NCBI GenBank assembly: GCA_031267645.1
Contig: JAIRYW010000013.1
Coordinates: 1 to 64,000, forward strand
Length of the DNA: 64,000 nucleotides
Direction of reading: 5' to 3'
From: Propionibacteriaceae bacterium
GTDB lineage: Bacteria > Actinomycetota > Actinomycetes > Propionibacteriales > Propionibacteriaceae
The translations under genes and the position numbers were made by a program. The notes under the pieces were generated by a model, which ran no database searches, had not been told where the DNA came from, and worked only from the letters and a program-made list of their open reading frames with translations. Below are positions 43,201 through 50,861 of the stretch, one piece after another; the stretch's first letter is position 1; every line of letters begins with the position of its first letter.

Positions 43201-44133
43201 CTAATCGGACGCGGTGTCATGGGATTGGAAGTCGGTCGGTACGGCAGACGGCCAGGCCGACGGAACGGCGGACGAGGCCTCCTGGTCGTCGCGCGGACCC
43301 TGACCGCCGCCGCTCTGGCCGCCAAGGCCTCTCTGACCGCCGCTGAGATCTGGGTCGTCGAAGAAGTCTTGGCCGGACGGGGCGTGGGCGGCCCGCGGGA
43401 CCAGGCCGAAGGCTTCGACGCTGCGGCAGTACTTGGACAGCCGCACCACTGTGAGGTCGTGCCGCCCGGTCAAGTCGGTCAACCAATACGGCACCCGATG
43501 GTCGGCCTTGACCTCGACCACGGCCAGGCTGGGGGGCAGAGTCAACCGGTCGGTCGAAGCCGCCCCCAGCTCGAAGTCACGGTCCCGGCCGCGCAGGCGC
43601 CGGTCGATGGTGACGCGCAGACCGAGGTCGGAATGGCGCCCGACGTAGGCCTGACGTTGGTAGCAGGTCGTCACCATCGGTCGCAGCCGCTCGACCGCGC
43701 ACAGTTCGACGATCTCGTCGACCAACCTGGTCTGGGCGACGCTGGCCGATCGCGGCAGGGCGACGGCCTGACCGGCGCACAGTCGCACGGCGTCGGCGTA
43801 CGGCAGATCGATACGGCGCTTCTGCGTCACCCGGTTGACCCGCTGTTTGATTTCGACGAAGACCGGGCTGTGGCTTGGGGCCGGACCGCTCCCGTAACGC
43901 CTCAGCCGCAGTTTGCGTCGGAAGCGCAGACCGTCGACCTTCTCCCAGTAGAAGCGCAGGGCCGGGCTGTCGTAATAGACCGACTCGACCCGATAGCCAT
44001 CCGCCCCGGCGTGCGGATCCGGCGCCATGGCTCGGTCCAATTCGACCCGCAGCCGTTCGACCTGGGCGAAGGAGGCGACGTACTTGATCTCGAAGCGGTT
44101 GAAGGCGTGGATGGCGCTGGCGGCTGCGGTCAT
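43201..44133 (-). CDS. VTC-domain polyphosphate polymerase-like protein
   Basis: A 310-residue protein of the triphosphate-tunnel metalloenzyme superfamily, VTC branch. Tunnel residues are visible: FNRFEIKYV at the N-terminus, LRFRRKLRLRRYG, PVFVEIKQRVNRVTQKRR, and SLAVVEVKADHRVPYW, with paired Glu/Lys/Arg on alternating strands. Yeast Vtc4 makes polyphosphate from ATP; bacterial homologues are presumed to do likewise or to cleave triphosphates. The last 60 residues are a low-complexity Gly/Gln/Ser tail. ATG at 44133 is preferred over GTG at 44142. It is first in the VTC-DUF4956-CotH operon. Confidence 0.87.
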   Translation of the reverse strand: MTAAASAIHAFNRFEIKYVASFAQVERLRVELDRAMAPDPHAGADGYRVESVYYDSPALRFYWEKVDGLRFRRKLRLRRYGSGPAPSHSPVFVEIKQRVNRVTQKRRIDLPYADAVRLCAGQAVALPRSASVAQTRLVDEIVELCAVERLRPMVTTCYQRQAYVGRHSDLGLRVTIDRRLRGRDRDFELGAASTDRLTLPPSLAVVEVKADHRVPYWLTDLTGRHDLTVVRLSKYCRSVEAFGLVPRAAHAPSGQDFFDDPDLSGGQRGLGGQSGGGQGPRDDQEASSAVPSAWPSAVPTDFQSHDTASD

Positions 44134-44202
44134 GGCCCCCACTGTGACCGGCCCCCTCCAAGGCGGTTCTAAGAAACGCCCCGGTCTCGGACCGCCCCCA
44201 AA

Positions 44203-45156
44203 TCACAGCACCACCACCGGATTGACCGGGGCTCCGGAGGCCCCGACCACCTTGAGCGGCGCCGCCACGTAGAGGAAGGACCATTGGCCCTGGTCCTGGC
44301 AAGCCTGGGCCAGGTCTTTCAACCAGCACATCTCGGTCAAAGCCACCCCCAGATTGCGCATGAGGGCAGAGTGCAAGGGAAGCTGTACGCCGGTGGACGG
44401 CTCGAAGGTGGTCTCGACCGCGATGGTGTCAGTCACCAGATTGGGGATCTCCCGGTCTTGGAACCACTCCACCAGAGCTCTGGAATAGGTCAACCCGGGT
44501 TCCAGGAAGTCGTCGTAGAAGACCCGGTTGGGCACGGTGCGGTAATACTCCAGCCAGCCGGTGCGGATGAGCAGGACGTCGCGCCGTTCGATCTCCAAGC
44601 CCTGGTCATGGGCCGCCGCCGTCAGATCCCGGTGGTCGAACAGCTCGCCCCGTTCCAGCCAGGGCTTGCCCCGATGGCGGGCCAGGTCGATCAGGACGCC
44701 CCGGCCGACCACGCCACGTTCGGCGATGGCCGCCACCGAGCATTTGCGCAGCCGTCCGTCGGTGGTCATGGCGTCGTAGCCGTTCCAGAGCAACCCGTCG
44801 TACCAGACGTGGCCGAGGGCGTCGTATTGGGTGGTGCCTTGTAGCGGCATGGCGATGGTGTCGTCGGCCCAGTGGTGGCCGTCGGCCGTCTCCGGAACCT
44901 CTCCCCGCCGCCAGAAACCCTCGTCGCGGACGGCGGTGCGGACGGCTTGAGCCCGGCCGGGATAGACCGGGTCGGATTCGACGTCCTCGGCCCCGATCGG
45001 GATCTGCAGGGTCAAGACCCGCCCCAACCGGACCTGGGCCGCGCCGCGGAGGACCTCGGCGGCGGTCAACAGGTTCAAGCTGCCGACCTCGTCGTCCGGA
45101 CCCCACCGCCCCCAGTTGGAAGGCGGGTCCGGGCCCAGCAGGTCGGCGATCGACAT
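44203..45156 (-). CDS. Cyclase-family (kynurenine formamidase-like) hydrolase
   Basis: A 317-residue metal-dependent hydrolase of the cyclase family (PF04199). The usual HxGTHxDxPxH signature appears in the variant form LQGTTQYDALGHVWYDG, known in a branch of the family, followed by VVGRGVLIDLARHRGKPWL and LLIRTGWLEYY. Such enzymes hydrolyse amides, lactones or formamides of aromatic and other compounds. ATG at 45156 gives the usual length, but a longer frame reaches a TTG at 45288 and would overlap the upstream isomerase; neither start has a good Shine-Dalgarno. It is the last gene of the minus-strand catabolic operon. Confidence 0.83.
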   Translation of the reverse strand: MSIADLLGPDPPSNWGRWGPDDEVGSLNLLTAAEVLRGAAQVRLGRVLTLQIPIGAEDVESDPVYPGRAQAVRTAVRDEGFWRRGEVPETADGHHWADDTIAMPLQGTTQYDALGHVWYDGLLWNGYDAMTTDGRLRKCSVAAIAERGVVGRGVLIDLARHRGKPWLERGELFDHRDLTAAAHDQGLEIERRDVLLIRTGWLEYYRTVPNRVFYDDFLEPGLTYSRALVEWFQDREIPNLVTDTIAVETTFEPSTGVQLPLHSALMRNLGVALTEMCWLKDLAQACQDQGQWSFLYVAAPLKVVGASGAPVNPVVVL

Positions 45157-45277
45157 CGTCGGCGGGTTCGGCGGACGACCGTCTGACCCAAGCCCAGGAA
45201 GCTGGTCGTCGTTCAACCGGCCGGCCACCGGTCCAACCGGCCGGTCGGGCGGTCCGGAAGGGCGGCCGGCCGCCGCC

Positions 45278-46204
45278 TCACTGGACAAGATTGTCTCGGG
45301 AGAGGTCGGTGCGGCCGCCGAAGTGGACCTCGCGCATCTGTTTGAGGAATTCGACCGACTGGCGCATCTGGTCCAGCCCGTCGACGCCGTCCTCGACGCT
45401 GACCCAGCCGTTGTACCCCGCCGCCGCCAAAGTGGAGAAGATGGCGTCGAAGTCGTTCATGCCCTGACCGATGACGCCGTGGCGCAACTGTTCGAGGTAG
45501 CCCGGCCGACCTTCGGCCGCCAGCACGTCGTCCAGGGACGCGCCCGGGGCGAGGTAGCGGTCGGAGGCCTGCATGGTCACGACCCGTCCGATCACGGCCC
45601 GCAGCAGGTCGACCGGGTCGTCCCCGGCCACGACCGCGTTGGAAGGGTCGTATTGGACGCCGAAATGGGTCCGGTCGTCGATGGCGTCGAGCAGACGCAA
45701 GAAGACGTCCCGCCGCTGGGCGAACTCCGGGTAGAGCCAGGCGCCGTCCTTGTAGTGGTTCTCCAGCGCCAAGGTGACGTCGAGTCGGTGGGCCAGCGGC
45801 AACAGTTCGCGAATGGCGCCGGCGGCCCGTTCCAAGCCCTCTTCGACCGACAGACCGGGGTGGCGCTGGCCGCTCAGCACCCGGCAGGCGGCGCCGGAGC
45901 CGCCCAAGGCCCGGGTGATCTCAATGAAGCGGGCCTGACGCTCGATCTGGTCGCGGCGGAACCCCGGGTCAGGATGGGTGAAGTCGGGCGAGCAACACAT
46001 CATCGGCATGTCGAAGCCGGCCTTCTCCAGAGCCTGGCCGACCGCCTCCACGAAGTCGTCCTCCAAACTCCAGAAGAAGCCCTCGTACAGTTCCAAACCC
46101 TCGCAGCCCAAAGCGCCGGCCCGCTCGATCCAGTCGAAGACCGACATGGTGCGGTGGATCGAGATGTCGTCCAGCCAGCCCTTGGGGAAGGCCGCGATCC
46201 TCAT
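45278..46204 (-). CDS. TIM-barrel sugar-phosphate isomerase/epimerase family protein
   Basis: A 308-residue protein of the xylose-isomerase-like TIM-barrel superfamily (AP endonuclease 2 fold). Metal ligands can be traced: Glu in VTLALENHYKDG, Asp in GVQYDPSNAV, and Glu in GYNGWVSVEDG. The family includes isomerases, epimerases, dehydroshikimate dehydratases and hydroxypyruvate isomerases; the exact reaction is not evident. The ATG overlaps the stop of the preceding decarboxylase-like gene by 4 nt, so it is in the same operon. Confidence 0.85.
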   Translation of the reverse strand: MRIAAFPKGWLDDISIHRTMSVFDWIERAGALGCEGLELYEGFFWSLEDDFVEAVGQALEKAGFDMPMMCCSPDFTHPDPGFRRDQIERQARFIEITRALGGSGAACRVLSGQRHPGLSVEEGLERAAGAIRELLPLAHRLDVTLALENHYKDGAWLYPEFAQRRDVFLRLLDAIDDRTHFGVQYDPSNAVVAGDDPVDLLRAVIGRVVTMQASDRYLAPGASLDDVLAAEGRPGYLEQLRHGVIGQGMNDFDAIFSTLAAAGYNGWVSVEDGVDGLDQMRQSVEFLKQMREVHFGGRTDLSRDNLVQ

Positions 46205-46929
46205 CGGGCGGCCTGAGGCCAGGGCCCGCCGGGCGGTCGCGGACTGGACTGGTGGACCCGCTGGCAGATGTCGGTCAAGGCCCCCCGCAACTGATCGTGG
46301 TTGGTGGTGAAACTGTCGGCCGCGATGGACAACGGCGCGCCGATCACGACCATGGGCGCGCCGTAAGCTGGACAACGTACAGCTTGTTCCACGCTCAGCC
46401 CGCCGACGGCCTGGACCGGCGCGCCGCAGCTGTCCACGATCTGGGCCAGTTCGTCCAGGGGGCCGACCGAGCCGTCCTCCCCCCGTTGGTCGAAGCCGAT
46501 GTGGTGGATGACGACGTCGACCCCCAGTTCGACCAGACGGCGGGCGCCGGCCACCCGGTCGGGGACGGCCAGGTTGTCCCCCATCACGGTCACGCCGAAG
46601 TCATGCCCGGCTTCGACCACCCGTCGGACGGTGGCGTCGTGGGCGGCGGCCATGACGACGACGAAGGCGGCTCCGGCCCGCGCCATCATCTCGGCCTCCA
46701 GATAGCCCCCGTCCATGGTCTTGAGGTCGGCCACGATGGGATGCTCGGGAAAGCGCTCATGCAGAGCCGCCACCGCGCGCAAGCCTTCAGCTAACAATAA
46801 TGGTGTGCCCGCTTCGATCCAATCCACCCCGGCCTCGACGGCGACGGCGGCGGTGTCGAGGGCCTCGGCCAGCGAAGTCAGGTCGAGCGAGACCTGGACC
46901 ACCGGCCGGCTCAGTTGGAACCCACTCAT
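46201..46929 (-). CDS. HUMPS-family decarboxylase/aldolase (3-hexulose-6-phosphate synthase-like)
   Basis: A 242-residue TIM-barrel protein of the orotidine-5'-phosphate decarboxylase superfamily. The signature D-x-K-x-x-D reads VADLKTMDGG, and EAGTPLLLAEGLRAV and GVDVVIHHIGFDQRG follow the 3-hexulose-6-phosphate synthase / 3-keto-L-gulonate-6-phosphate decarboxylase pattern. The sequence is closer to hexulose-phosphate synthase, but no 6-phospho-3-hexuloisomerase (SIS protein) is present, so formaldehyde fixation is not established. Context with a transporter, an isomerase and acid-processing enzymes favours decarboxylation or retro-aldol cleavage of a keto-sugar acid. It overlaps both neighbours by 4 nt. 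Confidence 0.83.
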   Translation of the reverse strand: MSGFQLSRPVVQVSLDLTSLAEALDTAAVAVEAGVDWIEAGTPLLLAEGLRAVAALHERFPEHPIVADLKTMDGGYLEAEMMARAGAAFVVVMAAAHDATVRRVVEAGHDFGVTVMGDNLAVPDRVAGARRLVELGVDVVIHHIGFDQRGEDGSVGPLDELAQIVDSCGAPVQAVGGLSVEQAVRCPAYGAPMVVIGAPLSIAADSFTTNHDQLRGALTDICQRVHQSSPRPPGGPWPQAAR

Positions 46930-48335
46930 GCGACGTCCCTCTGGTCGTTGTCGGGCCTGGTCGGATCGGTGGCGGCGGGGCCGTAGACCCGACGGTAGTA
47001 GTTGCGATAGATGAGGGCCAAGACGCAGGCGGCCACCACCATGACCAGGCCGACCACGATCAGACCGCCTTTGTACGATCCGGTGCTGTCGGAGATCCAG
47101 CCGATGGTGTACGGGCCCACGAAACCGCCCAGATTGCCGGTGGCGTTGATCAGAGCGACCGAGGCGGCCGCCGCCGCGCCGGCGATGCCGGCCGATTGAC
47201 GGCTGTCGGAGGTGCCGATCAAGGGGGCCGAGGTCTTCCAGAAGACCGGTCCCAAGCCCAAGCTGGTGGACAGTCCGACGGCCACCAGGATCAATAGGAC
47301 GTAAGGCGACGTGAACGCGGAGGCGCTGGTGATGGCGATGGCGCCGATGATCAGCGGGACGGAGACGTGCCAGCCGCTGGGCCTGGCCGCCCGGTCCACC
47401 ACCCGGCTGTAGACCAACATGAAACAGGCCACCACGGCGTACGGGATGGCCGTCCACAAGCCGGTCTCCATGACCGTGAACTGGTGTCCGGCCAATTCGC
47501 TGAAGCCGCGCAACATCAAGGGCAAGAAGTAGCCGACGCCGAAGGTGGCGACTGAGAAGGAGACGAAGCAAAGGGCCAGACCGATGATGCGGGGCCGCTT
47601 GAGGGCGCGCCCGGCCTCCCGGATGTCATCGCGCCAGGAGGTGTGGACCTCCGTGGTGGGGCCGTCCTCGGCCAGCATCTCGGCGATCTCCTCTTTCTCC
47701 GCCGGAGTCAGGAATTTGGCCGTGCGGGGCGAGTCTGGCAGCAGGAAGAGGGTGAGCAGACCCAACACGATGGTGGGCAGTCCCTCGATCAGGAACATGG
47801 TGCGCCAGCCGGTCAGACCGAACAGGGGATGGCCGATCAGCCAGCTGGACAAGATGGCCCCGATCGAATTGGCGATCGGCACCGAGACGTAATAGATCGA
47901 GGTGACCGAGGCGCGCAGGCGAGCCGGGCTCCAGCGCAACAAGTACAAGGTGACAGCGGGGAAGAATCCCGCCTCGGCCACGCCCAACATGACGCGGGCC
48001 AGGTAGAAGGTGCCGGGCGAGACGATCAGGAAGTGGAGGGATGAGATCAGGCCCCAGGTGATGGCGATACGGGTGATCCAGATCCTGGCGCCGACCCGGT
48101 TCATGATCAGGTTGCTGGGTATCTCGAACAGGAAGTAGCCGACGAAGAAGAGGCCGGCGCCGAGCCCGTAGGCGGCGGCGCTCAGCCCGATGTCGACGTT
48201 CATGGTCAGAGCTGCGAAACCAATATTGATACGGTCGAGCGAGTTGAAGACCTGGAGGAGCAACAGCAGAGGGATGATCCGCCAGAGGACTTTACGGAAG
48301 GTGGGACTGATGGTGAGAGCGGACGGCTTGGCCAT
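46926..48335 (-). CDS. MFS transporter of the anion:cation symporter type
   Basis: A 469-residue protein with 12 predicted helices. The start FNSLDRINIGFAALTMNVD and the loop motif EIPSNLIMNRVGARIWITRI are typical of the anion:cation symporter family, which imports organic anions such as tartrate, galactarate, phthalate or hydroxyphenylacetate. The fourth-helix motif RVMLGVAEAGFFPAVTLYLL is also typical. It is the likely uptake system for the substrate of the surrounding cluster. The stop overlaps the downstream HUMPS gene start. Confidence 0.92.
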   Translation of the reverse strand: MAKPSALTISPTFRKVLWRIIPLLLLLQVFNSLDRINIGFAALTMNVDIGLSAAAYGLGAGLFFVGYFLFEIPSNLIMNRVGARIWITRIAITWGLISSLHFLIVSPGTFYLARVMLGVAEAGFFPAVTLYLLRWSPARLRASVTSIYYVSVPIANSIGAILSSWLIGHPLFGLTGWRTMFLIEGLPTIVLGLLTLFLLPDSPRTAKFLTPAEKEEIAEMLAEDGPTTEVHTSWRDDIREAGRALKRPRIIGLALCFVSFSVATFGVGYFLPLMLRGFSELAGHQFTVMETGLWTAIPYAVVACFMLVYSRVVDRAARPSGWHVSVPLIIGAIAITSASAFTSPYVLLILVAVGLSTSLGLGPVFWKTSAPLIGTSDSRQSAGIAGAAAAASVALINATGNLGGFVGPYTIGWISDSTGSYKGGLIVVGLVMVVAACVLALIYRNYYRRVYGPAATDPTRPDNDQRDVA

Positions 48336-48395
48336 GGCTACTCCGATCTGAGTGTTGGGCCGCTGTGGGAGGTGGGTTGAGGACGGGAGGACGGA

Positions 48396-49115
48396 TCAGG
48401 CTTGGATCAGGGCCAGGGCGTTCTGGCCCAGGATCAGATCGAGTTCGGCGTCGCTGAATCCGGCGTGGCGGACTCGGACGATCTCGCTGGCCATGCTGAC
48501 GTTGGGCGCGTCGGAGCCGAAGACCAGGCGTTCGGCCCCGATCACGTCGACGGCTTGGCGGTATTTGTGCCGGTCGATCGACTTGCTGGTGCCCAACCAG
48601 ACGTTGGAGTGGCGGCTGGCCATCAAGATGGCCACCCGGACGTCCTCGGCTTCGGGCCCGCCCATATGGTCGAGGATGAAACGGGTCCCAGGATGCCGGC
48701 TGGCGGACTCGCCCACCCCCCAAGGTTGGGCTTTGACCGAGCCGCCGGTGTGGACGATGACGGTCATGCCATAGGCCCCGGCCACTTCGGCGACTTCGTC
48801 GGTGGCTTGGTCGAGCATGGAGAAGTTGTGCATCTCGGGCTGCAGCTTGACGAATTTCCAGCCCCACTGGCCGCAGCGCTCGAGTTCTTCGGCGGCCTCG
48901 TGGCCGAGGGCGGGATTGACCCAGGCGCAGCCGTGGAAGCGGCCCTGGCCAGCCTCCAGCAGCGGCCGCAGGCCGGCGTTGTCGGGGCGCAGACCGGGTG
49001 CGGGCATGGTGACGGCGGCCCCGGCCTCGATCTCGTCGAGTTGCCGCAGGATCTCCGGCGGGGAGCCCTGGCGGGCAGGGTCGCCTCCGAGGTGGACGTG
49101 AGCGTCGATGATCAT
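48396..49115 (-). CDS. Amidohydrolase-family protein
   Basis: A 239-residue TIM-barrel hydrolase of the amidohydrolase_2 group. The N-terminal metal motif is MIIDAHVHLGG, and further ligands fall in VIVHTGGS, FILDHMGG and VFGSDAPN. At 239 residues it is shorter than the decarboxylase or lactonase members (about 280-340), but all ligands appear present. Possible reactions include lactone hydrolysis, hydration or decarboxylation of a carboxylic acid. AGGT lies 5-8 nt before the ATG. A GGTGGCATGCC motif sits 30 bp upstream. Confidence 0.85.
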   Translation of the reverse strand: MIIDAHVHLGGDPARQGSPPEILRQLDEIEAGAAVTMPAPGLRPDNAGLRPLLEAGQGRFHGCAWVNPALGHEAAEELERCGQWGWKFVKLQPEMHNFSMLDQATDEVAEVAGAYGMTVIVHTGGSVKAQPWGVGESASRHPGTRFILDHMGGPEAEDVRVAILMASRHSNVWLGTSKSIDRHKYRQAVDVIGAERLVFGSDAPNVSMASEIVRVRHAGFSDAELDLILGQNALALIQA

Positions 49116-49144
49116 GTTTCTACCTATCGTCGGGCGGCTGGTCA

Positions 49145-49155
49145 GGTGGCATGCC
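49145..49155. promoter_or_regulatory. Candidate operator GGTGGCATGCC
   Basis: Contains the perfect palindrome GGCATGCC, 30 bp before the amidohydrolase start. Ten of eleven bases match the site at 49912-49922 in the divergent control region of the same cluster. A FadR/GntR regulator is encoded within the cluster. Confidence 0.4.
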
Positions 49156-49293
49156 GCGTGAATGTGAGGTGGGTCTCAGGAGTTGGGTCCATGTCGGTGG
49201 CGGTCGGCCGCCGACCCGGGCTCGGCGCGGGCGTCTGAGCCGAGCGGAACTAGATCCAGTCAGGACCGAACCGGGCCGGCGGACGCCAGCCGA

Positions 49294-49818
49294 TTAGGAC
49301 GGCGGGGCGTCGAAGGCTTTGAAGTCGACTCGGCCACTGACCGGATGGCGCGGGTATTCCCGGCCCCGGTCGTCGGTCAGCATCCGGCCCGGGTAAGGCG
49401 AGATCAGCTCCAGACGGATGCCGTCCAGGGCTTCGGCCCGGGTGAAGAACAGGACCACGTCGCCAGCCGGGTCGTACGCCACGCCGTCGTGGCCCAGCCC
49501 GGCGGCGTCCAACCGTTCCAGTTGGCGGCCCAGGTCGCTCAAACCACGGAAGCCCAGATGATGGACTCCCAGCTGGTCCTGGCCGTGGGTGCCCAGACCA
49601 GTCGTCTCCATCAACTCGATGTAGGGCGGACCCTCGACCGAGAAGGCGATCCGGGGCTCTTGGACTCTCAGATCGGGGCTGGCGTGGTCGAGGTAGCGGT
49701 CGGCGTGGAAACGGGCGATGGGACCGAAGGTGTAGCCGGTGGCGGCCGACCAACGGGCGATGGCGGCGTCCAGGTCTGGCACCAAGAAGCCGACGTGGTC
49801 GATCGTTGGGAGGGTCAT
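49294..49818 (-). CDS. VOC-family (glyoxalase-fold) protein
   Basis: A 174-residue protein with two glyoxalase/VOC modules. Possible metal ligands are His in TIDHVGFLVPDL, Glu in PPYIELME, His in GVHHLGF and Glu in IRLELISPY, the arrangement of metal-dependent VOC epimerases and lyases. It may be an isomerase or dioxygenase acting on a pathway intermediate. GAGAGGAA precedes the ATG. It is the first gene of the minus-strand arm and lies downstream of a near-consensus promoter. Confidence 0.87.
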   Translation of the reverse strand: MTLPTIDHVGFLVPDLDAAIARWSAATGYTFGPIARFHADRYLDHASPDLRVQEPRIAFSVEGPPYIELMETTGLGTHGQDQLGVHHLGFRGLSDLGRQLERLDAAGLGHDGVAYDPAGDVVLFFTRAEALDGIRLELISPYPGRMLTDDRGREYPRHPVSGRVDFKAFDAPPS

Positions 49819-49911
49819 CAGTTCCTCTCATTCCTGCCCTGCGCGGCGATCGACGCTGATCGTACGTTCGTCCGACGAAAGGGCTGTCGGGCCAGACCTT
49901 GCTACTGGTCT

Positions 49912-49922
49912 GGTGGTATGCC
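49912..49922. promoter_or_regulatory. Candidate operator GGTGGTATGCC at the divergent promoter
   Basis: Overlaps the predicted transcription start of the minus-strand operon, just downstream of its -10 box. A repressor bound here would block initiation. It shares ten of eleven bases with 49145-49155 and the core GTATGCCAT with the GntP promoter region at 62417-62425. Confidence 0.45.
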
Positions 49923-49951
49923 ATCATAGAGGTACCTCGAAACGACGTCAA
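49923..49951 (-). promoter_or_regulatory. Near-consensus promoter of the minus-strand catabolic operon
   Basis: On the minus strand TTGACG (49946-49951), a 17-bp spacer and TATGAT (49923-49928) form an almost perfect SigA-type promoter, the best in the window. Transcription would start near 49916, about 98 nt before the VOC start codon. The spacer contains the perfect palindrome GAGGTACCTC (49929-49938), a further possible operator. Confidence 0.7.
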
Positions 49952-50015
49952 CGTTCAATCCAGTCGACTCCGTTTGAGGCTTCCAGTCGGATCATCGACA
50001 GATCGGCCCAGCACT

Positions 50016-50861
50016 GTGATCGCTTCCAATCCGGTCAGCCTGAGCACCATGCTGGTGCTGGGCCGCACCGACCCCGCCACGGCGGCGCCCTCGACCGCGG
50101 CGATCGACCGTCTGGCGGTCTGGGCCCAGGAGAACGGCTTCGAAGCCGTCGAACTGTCCGACCGCTGGCTGCCCCCGCTCCAAACCGAGGTCTGGCTCAA
50201 CGCCGCCCAGCGCTTAGCCGAGGCCGGACTCGAGACCCGGTCGGTCTCGACCTTCCGCCGTTTGCCAGTCGGACCCCAAGCCGGCCCGGACGACGCCGCC
50301 GAGTTGCGTTTCTCGGTCGAGCTGGCCAACGCCCTGGGCGCCGTCGCCTGTCTCGCCATCGCCGCCCCCAAAGGCGCCTGGCGGCCCCTGGCCAGAGCCG
50401 ATCGACTGGCTTTGACCGAATTCGTGGCCGACCTGGCCGAGCGGGCGGCGGATGGAGGCGGCCGGATCGCCGTCGAATTGCACGACGACGGTCCTTTCGA
50501 CTCGGCCGCCGCCATCTGGGAGCTGTTGGATCAGCTCCAAGACCCGGCCGTCGGGGTCAATCCCGATCTGGCCAACCGGCTGCGCCAGGACCCGGCCTGG
50601 GACTGGCGGACCGATCTCGAGCGTCTGGCCCCCCGCATGGCCCTGTGGCACGTCAAGAACGTCCACCAGGGCGGCCCAGTCGACCTCGACCAAGGCCAGA
50701 TCGATTACGGGCTGGCCTGCGCCATCGTCCAGCAAGCCGGCTTCTCCGGCCCGGTGGTGCCAGAGACCCGCTTCGGCGACTCACCGCTCGACGCCGCCGT
50801 CCGAGCCGCCGCCGTCCTGCGCCGACATTGGCGCGCCCAAACCCTGATTGGAGAGTCATGA
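50016..50861 (+). CDS. TIM-barrel sugar-phosphate isomerase/epimerase family protein (second)
   Basis: A 281-residue protein of the xylose-isomerase-like TIM-barrel superfamily. The fold is suggested by GFEAVELSDRWLPP, IAVELHDDGPF (Glu ligand), GVNPDLANRL and WHVKNVHQGG. It is not closely similar to the other family member in the cluster and lacks the final Glu loop of typical epimerases (VVPETRFGDS may replace it). GTG at 50016 and ATG at 50049 are both possible; neither has a Shine-Dalgarno. The stop overlaps the dehydrogenase start by 4 nt. Confidence 0.78.
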   Translation: MIASNPVSLSTMLVLGRTDPATAAPSTAAIDRLAVWAQENGFEAVELSDRWLPPLQTEVWLNAAQRLAEAGLETRSVSTFRRLPVGPQAGPDDAAELRFSVELANALGAVACLAIAAPKGAWRPLARADRLALTEFVADLAERAADGGGRIAVELHDDGPFDSAAAIWELLDQLQDPAVGVNPDLANRLRQDPAWDWRTDLERLAPRMALWHVKNVHQGGPVDLDQGQIDYGLACAIVQQAGFSGPVVPETRFGDSPLDAAVRAAAVLRRHWRAQTLIGES

